A stretch of DNA of 6,940 nucleotides from CALZIK01 sp046756565 (GTDB lineage: Bacteria; Acidobacteriota; Thermoanaerobaculia; Multivoradales; JAHEKO01), in NCBI GenBank assembly GCA_046756565.1, contig JBHHWO010000198.1:1-6940 (forward strand), written 5' to 3'. The position numbers and the translations under genes were made by a program. Positions 1 to 5,169 of the stretch are shown here, one piece after another. The first letter of the stretch is position 1; every line of letters starts with the position of its first letter. The notes beneath the pieces were generated by a model. That model made no database searches. It saw only the letters and a program-made list of their open reading frames with translations, and had not been told where the DNA came from.

Positions 1-1
1 C

Positions 2-127
2 AAGACCAAGAAGCGCAAGACCAAGAAGAAGGCCACGAAGCGCAAGACCAAGAAGCGCAAGACCAAGAAGAAGGCCGCAAAACGCAAGACCAAGAAGCGC
101 AAGACCAAGAAGCGCGCCACCAAGAAG
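2..127 (+). repeat. Three 42-bp tandem repeats encoding the basic tail
   Basis: The units are 2-43, 44-85 and 86-127. Each is made of two 15-bp blocks beginning AAGACCAAGAAG followed by a 12-bp spacer beginning GCC. The first two units differ only in the spacer; the third changes one block end and the spacer. The near-identity at DNA level, beyond what the amino acids require, points to recent expansion by slippage or unequal recombination. Length variation between strains would be expected here (inference). Confidence 0.85.
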
Positions 128-151
128 AAGGCCGCTCGTAAGCGCAAGTAG
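2..151 (+). CDS. Lysine/arginine-rich C-terminal tail of a histone H1-like or HU-type DNA-binding protein (5' truncated)
   Basis: Only the last 49 codons are in the window, ending at TAG 149-151. The frame starting at base 2 is set by this stop and by the repeat pattern. The peptide is made almost only of K, R, T and A; 35 of 49 residues are Lys or Arg. It is built from a 14-residue unit of the type KTKKRKTKKKATKR, repeated three times and then ending in KAARKRK. Such tails are known on bacterial histone H1-like proteins and on HU proteins with lysine-rich extensions, where they bind and condense nucleic acid without sequence specificity. The folded domain lies outside the window, so the exact family cannot be assigned; a ribosomal or AlgP-like protein with a basic tail is an alternative. 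An intrinsic terminator follows 36 bp after the stop, so this gene ends its own transcription unit. Confidence 0.75.
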   Translation, partial: KTKKRKTKKKATKRKTKKRKTKKKAAKRKTKKRKTKKRATKKKAARKRK

Positions 152-187
152 CCCGACCCGGTCTTTCGACGGGTCAGAGATCCACGC

Positions 188-219
188 CCGCGGGTCCTCA
201 TGGACCCGCGGCTTTTTTT
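188..219 (+). terminator. Strong Rho-independent terminator after the basic-tail gene
   Basis: A perfect 10-bp GC-rich stem (CCGCGGGTCC at 188-197 with GGACCCGCGG at 202-211) closes a TCAT tetraloop and is followed by one C and seven T residues (213-219). It lies 36 bp after the upstream stop codon. A second weaker hairpin (GACCCG 155-160 with CGGGTC 170-175, 9-nt loop) precedes it without a T-tract. The terminator separates the tail gene from the thioredoxin gene downstream, which must have its own promoter; I could not identify one convincingly in 220-272. Confidence 0.93.
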
Positions 220-272
220 GGAGGCGCAACCAGCTAGGGCGGCGGCTGGTTTTGGCGTATGCTCTGCCTTCG

Positions 273-803
273 ATGAGGACCCTTGGCGGCATTCTTCTGC
301 TGGGCCTCTCGGTGGCCCTCCTGGCCTGCCAGCCCGGGCCCCGGGCGGCTTCCGAGGCCGCCGGCGCGGCGGCGCAAGTGATGCAATTCGAGCTCGCGTC
401 GCTAGACGGTCGCCGGCTGCGGCCCACGGATCTTGCCGAAGAGCTCGTGCTGATTGATTTCTGGGCGACCTGGTGCGCTCCGTGCCACCTGCAGGCGGAC
501 ATCCTGGCGAAGCTCTACCCTGAGCTCAGGGCAAGGGGGGTCGAGTTCCTGGCGATCAGCCTTGGGGAGCCCGAGGCGCTAGTGCGCGAATTCGTCGCCA
601 AACGGCCCTTCGCGTATCCGGTCCTCGTCGATCCCAAGGACCAGGTGGCGACCGAATACGGTATCTTTGTCCTCCCGACGGTAGTGCTCCTGGACCGTGA
701 AGGCACCATCATGTACCAGCACGAGGGAATCTCCACGGCCGAGCGATTGATGTCCGCGGTGGACGAGATCCTCGAGAACCGGCGGCCGGCCGGCCGGCTC
801 TAG
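273..803 (+). CDS. TlpA/ResA-like thioredoxin-fold lipoprotein
   Basis: Predicted 176-residue thiol-disulfide oxidoreductase of the TlpA/AhpC-TSA-like thioredoxin group. From ATG 273 the N-terminus is a classic lipoprotein signal: short n-region MR, hydrophobic stretch to about residue 18, and lipobox LLAC with lipidated Cys19. The protein should therefore be membrane-anchored facing the periplasm. The redox motif WCAPC is at residues 67-71 after the strand VLIDFWAT, and the cis-proline loop FVLPT is near residue 135. Length and motif order fit TlpA-like proteins, which reduce disulfides in periplasmic partners such as apocytochrome c; the partner here is unknown. A TTG at 252 in the same frame would add seven residues, but neither start has a clear Shine-Dalgarno; ATG 273 gives the better signal peptide. 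The next gene starts 39 bp downstream in the same frame after the TAG stop. Confidence 0.9.
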   Translation: MRTLGGILLLGLSVALLACQPGPRAASEAAGAAAQVMQFELASLDGRRLRPTDLAEELVLIDFWATWCAPCHLQADILAKLYPELRARGVEFLAISLGEPEALVREFVAKRPFAYPVLVDPKDQVATEYGIFVLPTVVLLDREGTIMYQHEGISTAERLMSAVDEILENRRPAGRL

Positions 804-842
804 GGAGGTAGGAGTCGCGCCGGGGTCAGCGGATCTTCGAAA

Positions 843-1091
843 GTGGTCAACATTCGAGAGTTTTCGGTCAAGTGCGGGAGTTGCGGGACCTATCAGACCC
901 TCAGTGCCTTCCGGCGAGAAGGCGACTACAACGTGTATAGCTACGAGTGCGAGAACGACATTTGCGACGCCGAGGTGACCAGGACCCTGGTCGAAGTGCT
1001 GCGGGAAGTGGACGAGTTCGCCAATCGCGACCCGAACTGGCGTGGCGGCGGCCGGCACGGAGCTCATGGCGATGAACCCAGCGGGGATTAG
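843..1091 (+). CDS. Small four-cysteine (zinc-ribbon-like) protein of unknown function
   Basis: I do not recognise this family. The 82-residue protein begins at GTG 843, the only ATG/GTG/TTG start candidate between the preceding in-frame stop and the cysteine motif; no good Shine-Dalgarno precedes it. Cysteines lie at 11 and 14 (KCGSCG) and at 36 and 41 (YECENDIC). Paired knuckle-like cysteines separated by about 20 residues, with beta-strand-like sequence between (NVYSYECE), suggest a compact zinc ribbon. The spacing CxxC-x21-CxxxxC is slightly irregular. The second half is acidic and probably helical (VEVLREVDEF); the last 20 residues are low-complexity, rich in Gly, His, Arg and Asp. No signal peptide is present, so it should be cytoplasmic. 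Its stop overlaps the Shine-Dalgarno of the downstream GAPDH-like gene, which suggests co-translation and perhaps a shared role; that is inference. Confidence 0.72.
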   Translation: MVNIREFSVKCGSCGTYQTLSAFRREGDYNVYSYECENDICDAEVTRTLVEVLREVDEFANRDPNWRGGGRHGAHGDEPSGD

Positions 1092-1097
1092 GAGAGT

Positions 1098-2159
1098 ATG
1101 ACTACGACAGTTCACATTGTGGGGACCGGGACGATCGGCGAGCCCTTGATCGGCTTGTTCGCCGACTTCGGCGCAAAGATGGGCGTGGAAGAAGTGACCT
1201 TCCATAAGAGGACCCCCCTCGAGACCGACCGGGCGCGGATCCAACATCTGATGAAGAGAGGCGCCAAGCTGGCGGTGGATCCGGAGCGGCGAGCCGATTT
1301 TAAGGCTCTCGGCCACGATCCCAGCTACGAGGCGAGTGAGGCGATCGAACGCGCGACAGTGGTCATCGACTGCACTCCGGCAGGCAACGAGAACAAAGCT
1401 CTCTACTACGAGAACATCTCGGGACCCAAGGGGTACTTGGCGCAGGGTAGCGAGTTCGGCTTCGGCAAGCCCTATGCGCGAGGCGTCAACGACGAGTCCC
1501 TGGTCGAGGGCGAGGATCGTTTCCTCCAGGTGGTCTCCTGTAATACGCACAACATCACGACGCTGATCAAGACCCTGTGCCACGACGGCGATTCCTACTC
1601 CCTCGAGCAGGGCAACTTCGTCTGCATGCGCAGGGCGAACGATGTCACCCAGACCGGCTCCTTCATTCCCGCGCCCTCCTTGGGAGCTCACAGCGACGCC
1701 GAGTTCGGCACCCACCATGCCCGTGACGCCCACTACGTGTTCGAGACTCTCGGCCAGGATTTCGACCTGTTTTCGAGCGCGGTCAAGCTCAATACGCAGT
1801 ACATGCACTCGATCTGGTTCCGAATGGCCTACTCCCGCGACACCTCGGTGGAAGAGGCCGTCGACCGGCTGCGCGCGAACCGGCGCGTTGCAGTGACCAA
1901 CAAGCAGCAGACCAATGTGGTGTTCAGCTTCGGCCGCGACCACGGCTATTACGGCCGGATCCTCTCCCAAACGGTGGTGTCGCTGCCGACACTGTCGGTG
2001 CGAAAGCAGCGCGAGCTCTACGGTTTCTGCTTCACGCCTCAAGACGGCAACTCACTGCTGTCGTCGGTCGCCGCGGCGCTCTGGTTGATCGATCCCGAGC
2101 CGGCTTCGGTGGCCAACCGCCTCGAGCCTCTTCGTCAGTGGCTCTACCAGGAGGTTTGA
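1098..2159 (+). CDS. Type II (archaeal-type) glyceraldehyde-3-phosphate dehydrogenase-like protein, divergent
   Basis: The 353-residue protein starts at ATG 1098 with AGGAG at 1090-1094. It has an N-terminal Rossmann fold with the dinucleotide loop GTGTIGEP (residues 9-16), then VTFHKRTPLETDRARIQ, which lines up with the VTKTxPDxEA segment of archaeal GAPDH. VVIDCTPAGNENK (88-100) matches the family's DCTPGGxGxKN motif, and VVSCNTHNITTL (145-156) carries the likely catalytic Cys148. RRANDVTQTG (178-187) and NTQYMHSIWFRM (232-243) match the RRAxDP and LMHVHS regions; His237 is the candidate second catalytic residue. Archaeal members phosphorylate and oxidise glyceraldehyde 3-phosphate with NAD(P). 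Sequence after about residue 190 departs from archaeal enzymes (GTHHARDAH instead of the SHHGPD type), so substrate or role may differ. The fold and family are well supported; the activity is less certain. It is preceded 6 bp upstream by the small cysteine-rich gene. Confidence 0.78.
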   Translation: MTTTVHIVGTGTIGEPLIGLFADFGAKMGVEEVTFHKRTPLETDRARIQHLMKRGAKLAVDPERRADFKALGHDPSYEASEAIERATVVIDCTPAGNENKALYYENISGPKGYLAQGSEFGFGKPYARGVNDESLVEGEDRFLQVVSCNTHNITTLIKTLCHDGDSYSLEQGNFVCMRRANDVTQTGSFIPAPSLGAHSDAEFGTHHARDAHYVFETLGQDFDLFSSAVKLNTQYMHSIWFRMAYSRDTSVEEAVDRLRANRRVAVTNKQQTNVVFSFGRDHGYYGRILSQTVVSLPTLSVRKQRELYGFCFTPQDGNSLLSSVAAALWLIDPEPASVANRLEPLRQWLYQEV

Positions 2160-2202
2160 GCTCCCTCTGAGGCTCGCCGCGCCGGGGGTCTGAAAGCGAG
2201 GT

Positions 2203-3036
2203 ATGCGCGGCGTTGCTTTCACCTTCGACGGCCTCCGGATCCAGGGGGCTTCGCGTGCCGGTGACCAGAGCTGGTTCAGGGTCGATCCGCCCGGGCTGGC
2301 GCTCGACGTCGGTAGGGGAGCCGAGCCCCTCGTGGGTACGCCCTGGATTTTTGTTACCCACGGCCACCTGGACCACTCGCTTGGACTGCCGTGGGTGCTC
2401 ACCCAGAGAAAGCTCCAGGGTCTGGGCGCCGCGACGGTCTTCTGTCCCGAGCAGATCGCCGAAGATCTCACTGAGCTCGTCCGGACGGCCGGTCGGCTCG
2501 ACGGCGCCGAGCTCGATGCGGAGGTGGTCGGGCTCCTGCCCGGCGACCGGCGCGAACTCGCGAAGGGGCTCCTGCTGGAGGTCTTTGCCACTCAGCACAC
2601 GGCTTCGACCCTGGGCTGCCATCTCATTGGTCGACAGAAGAAGCTCAAGCCCGAGCTCGCCGGCGCGCCGAGCGCTGAAATCGCGAGCCTTCGGCGGGCC
2701 GGCAAAGAGATAGCCCTGGAACGCGAGACCCTGTGGCTGAGCTATTGTGGCGACACCGGCCCAGAGATCTTCGCCTCCGAGCCGCGTATCTTCGAGGCCG
2801 AGATCCTGCTCATCGAGTGCACATTCATGGGAGCTGAGACCCGAGATCATGGCCGGCGGTTCGGGCACCTGCATCTAGAGGACTTTGTGGAGAATGCCGA
2901 ACGGTTCACCAACAGGGCGATCGTGCTCACCCACCTGAGCAGGCGGCACCGGCTGGCGGAGCTCGAGCACGCCGTCTCCCGCGATCTCCCGGACCTGGCC
3001 GAGCGTATCCGATACATCGTCGGCGATCGGACCTGA
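2203..3036 (+). CDS. Ribonuclease Z-like metallo-beta-lactamase-fold hydrolase
   Basis: The 277-residue protein carries the full metal-binding set of the metallo-beta-lactamase fold in tRNase Z order: THGHLDHSLGLP (residues 52-63; His53, His55, Asp57, His58), His132 in ATQHT, Asp184 in CGDTGPE, the conserved-position GHLHLED (221-227), and final THLSRRH (243-249; His244). The closing TH-LSRR motif resembles the HxSxRY end of ribonuclease Z, which cleaves the 3' trailer of pre-tRNA. The length is close to short-form tRNase Z, but I do not see the Gly/Pro-rich flexible arm that binds the tRNA elbow. A related phosphodiesterase or other hydrolase therefore remains possible. It starts at ATG 2203 behind a close GAGG (2198-2201). 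The RNA methyltransferase follows almost without a gap, which supports an RNA-related role. No signal peptide, so cytoplasmic. Confidence 0.82.
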   Translation: MRGVAFTFDGLRIQGASRAGDQSWFRVDPPGLALDVGRGAEPLVGTPWIFVTHGHLDHSLGLPWVLTQRKLQGLGAATVFCPEQIAEDLTELVRTAGRLDGAELDAEVVGLLPGDRRELAKGLLLEVFATQHTASTLGCHLIGRQKKLKPELAGAPSAEIASLRRAGKEIALERETLWLSYCGDTGPEIFASEPRIFEAEILLIECTFMGAETRDHGRRFGHLHLEDFVENAERFTNRAIVLTHLSRRHRLAELEHAVSRDLPDLAERIRYIVGDRT

Positions 3037-3065
3037 TAATGGACCGGCCGCCTGAGGGCGATCCG

Positions 3066-4238
3066 ATGGTCGAGCTCTCCGGACTCGATGAGCTGACACT
3101 CGACATCGAGAAGCTGGTCGCCGGTGGCGACGGGCTCGGGCGGTACAAGGGAATACCCGTGTTCGTTCCACGCGCGGCGCCGGCCGACCGGCTCCATGTC
3201 CGGATTACCGAGAGGAAGCCACACTACGCTCGCGCCGAGATCCTCGAGGTTCTCGAAGCAGGTCCTGACCGGCGAGAGCCACCGTGCAGTCACTACGCGG
3301 CGTGCGGGGGCTGTGGCCTCCAGCATCTCGAAGACCGGGCTCAGGTGGAGCTGAAGGTGGAGGCGGCGCGCGAGGCTCTGACTCGATTGGGCAAGTTCGA
3401 GATAGAGGTGCCCGAGCGTGTGGTTGCCGGCGATCCATGGCATTATCGGTTGAGAACCCAGCTGCAGCTGGATGGGGAGCCCGGATCGGCGCGAGTCGGC
3501 TATTTCGGTAGAGCCAGCCACGAGCTGGTGCCGATTCGCGAGTGCCCGATTCTCGTCGAGCCGCTCGAGCGTTTTGCCGTCGATCTCGCGAGGAGCTTGG
3601 CGGTGAGGGTGCCGAAGCGGCTCGACGTGACGGTGGGCGGCCGCGGCGAGCTCTCATGCGGGCCGGTTCTCCCCGGCCTTCCCGGTGGCTCGGTGTCGCG
3701 GCGGGTTGGCGATCACACCTACCAGTACGACGCGCGCACTTTCTTTCAGGCCCATGCTGGGCTGCTGGGCGAACTGGTAGAGGCCGTCGTCGGCTCAGAC
3801 CGAGGGCAGGCGGCGTGCGACCTCTACGCCGGCGTCGGCCTATTCTCATTGCCGCTGGCGAGCCTCTTCGGCCGCGTCAGCGCGGTGGAAGGCGATCGGA
3901 TCGCCGCTAGATACCTGCGCAAGAACCTCCAAGGCGCCCGAGCGTCGAACGTCACAGTGGAAGCGTGCAGCGTCGAGTCCTGGATAGCCGAGGCGCCCGA
4001 TGTGTTCGACCGGGTGATAGTGGATCCGCCCCGAGCGGGGCTGAGTCGGCACGTCAGGGGCTCGCTCAGGCGGTTGCGTCCGTCCCGCCTCACCTATATT
4101 TCGTGCCACCCGGCGGCGCTGGCCAGGGATCTCTCCTCGTTGGCGCGGGACTTCTCGCTCGAGAGCCTCGCCTACGTTGATCTCTTTCCCCAGACCGGCC
4201 ATCTGGAGATCGTCGCGCAGCTGCGCGCCGCCGGCTGA
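3066..4238 (+). CDS. rlmD: RlmD/RumA-type RNA (uracil-5-)-methyltransferase with Fe-S cluster
   Basis: SAM-dependent enzyme that forms 5-methyluridine in RNA, most likely 23S rRNA. I prefer ATG 3066 (390 aa): it has GAGGG at 3054-3058 and starts right at the TRAM domain. ATG 3039, two bases after the preceding stop, would add nine residues without a clear ribosome site. In numbering from 3039: TRAM domain about 10-73; cluster cysteines Cys83, Cys89, Cys92 (CGGCGLQ) and Cys169 (RECP); SAM-binding loop DLYAGVGLFS 261-270; DPPRAGL 329-335; nucleophile Cys356 in YISCHPAALARDL; general base Glu390 in TGHLEIV. The four cysteines match the [4Fe-4S] enzymes RlmD and RlmC rather than E. coli TrmA, which lacks the cluster; which uridine is modified cannot be told. 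The usual F-x-Q-x-N motif reads FFQAH (235-239), Asn replaced by His. The stop is only 5 bp from the stop of the convergent selenoprotein gene. Confidence 0.92.
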   Translation: MVELSGLDELTLDIEKLVAGGDGLGRYKGIPVFVPRAAPADRLHVRITERKPHYARAEILEVLEAGPDRREPPCSHYAACGGCGLQHLEDRAQVELKVEAAREALTRLGKFEIEVPERVVAGDPWHYRLRTQLQLDGEPGSARVGYFGRASHELVPIRECPILVEPLERFAVDLARSLAVRVPKRLDVTVGGRGELSCGPVLPGLPGGSVSRRVGDHTYQYDARTFFQAHAGLLGELVEAVVGSDRGQAACDLYAGVGLFSLPLASLFGRVSAVEGDRIAARYLRKNLQGARASNVTVEACSVESWIAEAPDVFDRVIVDPPRAGLSRHVRGSLRRLRPSRLTYISCHPAALARDLSSLARDFSLESLAYVDLFPQTGHLEIVAQLRAAG

Positions 4239-4243
4239 GCCGA

Positions 4244-4477
4244 TCAGGCCGAGAGTCGCTGAGCGAGGACTTTCTCGACCTCGCCCGCTTCGGGAAAGCG
4301 CCCGGTACTTTTCTTCGAGTAGATGTTTTCGCCGTCGAAAGCGACTTCAAAGACGCCGTCTCGTCCCTTGATAAGCTCGGCGCTCTCGCCGAACTGCTTC
4401 TCTATTTCGTCTGCCAAACTGGCAGCTCGTGGCTCGTAGTTTCAGACTACGCAATACTCGATGGTGACTCGGGCCAT
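4244..4477 (-). CDS. selW: SelW/Rdx-family selenoprotein (CxxU) with in-frame TGA as selenocysteine
   Basis: Reading the - strand from ATG 4477-4475 gives MARVTIEYCVV, then TGA (4444-4442), then NYEPRAASLADEIEKQF and on to a true stop TGA at 4246-4244. With TGA read as Sec the product is 77 residues with the motif C9-V-V-U12. Selenoprotein W (Rdx, SelT/SelW/SelH family) has exactly this layout: beta-strand IEYC, CxxU, then NYxPRAxSLAxE, and a C-terminal STGRFPEAGEV (57-67 here), a hallmark of the family. It should be a small cytoplasmic thioredoxin-like redox protein; the physiological partner of bacterial members is not well known. A strong GGAGGAA (4486-4480) precedes the start. The gene is divergent from folE (80 bp apart) and convergent with the RNA methyltransferase (5 bp). 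ORF calling that treats TGA as stop misses it. A nonsense mutation of a Cys version is very unlikely because the TGA is exactly at the catalytic position and the rest is intact. Confidence 0.94.
4411..4425 (-). promoter_or_regulatory. Candidate bacterial SECIS hairpin for the selW UGA
   Basis: On the - strand, 22 nt after the UGA, a perfect 6-bp stem CTGCCA (4425-4420) with TGGCAG (4416-4411) closes a GTT loop (4419-4417). Bacterial SECIS elements lie within the coding region, with the apical loop about 16-37 nt from UGA, a short upper stem, and a G among the first two loop bases followed by U; SelB binds this loop. All these features are met. No good lower stem is visible by eye. The hairpin encodes residues about 18-23 (A-A-S-L-A-D), so codon choice and structure are overlaid. 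Confidence 0.75.
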
Positions 4478-4482
4478 GGTTC

Positions 4483-4495
4483 CTCCGCGGCGGAG
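4483..4495. promoter_or_regulatory. Inverted repeat in the divergent selW-folE intergenic region, possible operator
   Basis: CTCCGC-G-GCGGAG is a perfect 6+6 inverted repeat around one base. It overlaps the Shine-Dalgarno of selW (GGAGG, 4486-4482 on -) and touches a - strand TATACT (4499-4494) that resembles a -10 box; a -35 match is weak. A repressor site or an RNA hairpin masking the selW ribosome site are both possible. In a GC-rich genome a 13-bp repeat can occur by chance, so this is tentative. The rest of 4478-4557 shows only the folE Shine-Dalgarno GGGAGG (4547-4552). Confidence 0.35.
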
Positions 4496-4557
4496 TATAG
4501 CCGGTCCGCAGCGCCCGTTGCGATATCCTTACGGGCTCCACGAGACGGGAGGCCATT

Positions 4558-5169
4558 ATGTCGAGTGTCGAGATAGCCCAGCAACCGAGCCGCACCGACG
4601 CGCCCGAGAGCAGCGACAAGGTTCGGAGGATTGCAGCTCACGTGCGCGGTCTGCTGGTGGAGCTCGGGCTCGACCCCGAGGACCACAACCTCAGGCGCAC
4701 GGACGAACGAGTGGCCAGGATGTACCTGGAGATGTTCAAAGGCCTCGACGAGGCCGCCGAGCCCTCGGTGACCACCTTTCCAAACGAGGAAGAGTATTCG
4801 CACATGGTGATGGAGAAAGACATCCCGTTCTATTCCATGTGCGCGCATCACCTGGTCCCCTTCTACGGCAAGGCCCACATCGCCTACATCCCGGAGGAAC
4901 GGATCATCGGGTTGTCAAAGTTTGCGCGCATCCTCGACTTCTACGCGCGCCGTCCGCAGCTCCAGGAGCGGCTCACCGAGCAGGTGGTGTCCTACTTCGA
5001 GCGTGAGCTCAAGCCACGGGGCGCGATGGTGGTCATCGAGGCGCGCCATCTGTGCGTCGAGATGAGAGGCGTCCGAAAGCCCGGAGTCATGACCGTGACC
5101 TCCGCGCTGAGGGGGGCTTTTCACGACCGGGCGGTTCGGGAGGAGTTCCTTGATCTGCTCCGGCGGTAG
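4558..5169 (+). CDS. folE: GTP cyclohydrolase I (FolE)
   Basis: The 203-residue enzyme converts GTP to 7,8-dihydroneopterin triphosphate, the first step of tetrahydrofolate (and tetrahydrobiopterin) synthesis, acting as a cytoplasmic homodecamer in known members. It starts at ATG 4558 behind GGGAGG (4547-4552). Zinc ligands are visible: Cys95 and His98 in FYSMCAHHLVPFYGKAHI (91-108), and Cys166 in EARHLCVEMRG (161-171). The catalytic histidine His97 and the family segments IPEERIIGLSKFARI (111-125) and VMTVTSALRGAF (177-188) are present. Oddities: the almost invariant CEHH reads CAHH (Ala96), and the TPxRVA stretch reads TDERVA (48-53). Both hint at a divergent branch, but the fold and active-site metal site look complete. 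It is divergent from selW, and its 3' end overlaps the next gene by 20 bp. Confidence 0.95.
   Translation: MSSVEIAQQPSRTDAPESSDKVRRIAAHVRGLLVELGLDPEDHNLRRTDERVARMYLEMFKGLDEAAEPSVTTFPNEEEYSHMVMEKDIPFYSMCAHHLVPFYGKAHIAYIPEERIIGLSKFARILDFYARRPQLQERLTEQVVSYFERELKPRGAMVVIEARHLCVEMRGVRKPGVMTVTSALRGAFHDRAVREEFLDLLRR

Noticed and set aside
228..251. Inverted repeat AACCAGC...GCTGGTT with a 10-nt loop, followed by TTTT, upstream of the thioredoxin gene
   Set aside because: The loop is large, the stem short and the T-run is only four bases; a strong terminator already lies just upstream. I see no basis for calling it an operator or second terminator.
258..263. TATGCT as a -10 box giving a leaderless thioredoxin mRNA
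   Set aside because: It matches only four of six consensus bases and no -35 sequence is found at a suitable distance.
579..2042. Long 487-codon open frame on the - strand across the thioredoxin, cysteine-rich and GAPDH-like genes
   Set aside because: It has no recognisable domain, lies opposite well-supported genes with clear motifs, and such frames are expected in GC-rich DNA.
4347..4619. 90-codon - strand open frame over the selW/folE region
   Set aside because: It is in a different frame from the selenoprotein, rich in Arg and Ser without motifs, and overlaps the start of folE.
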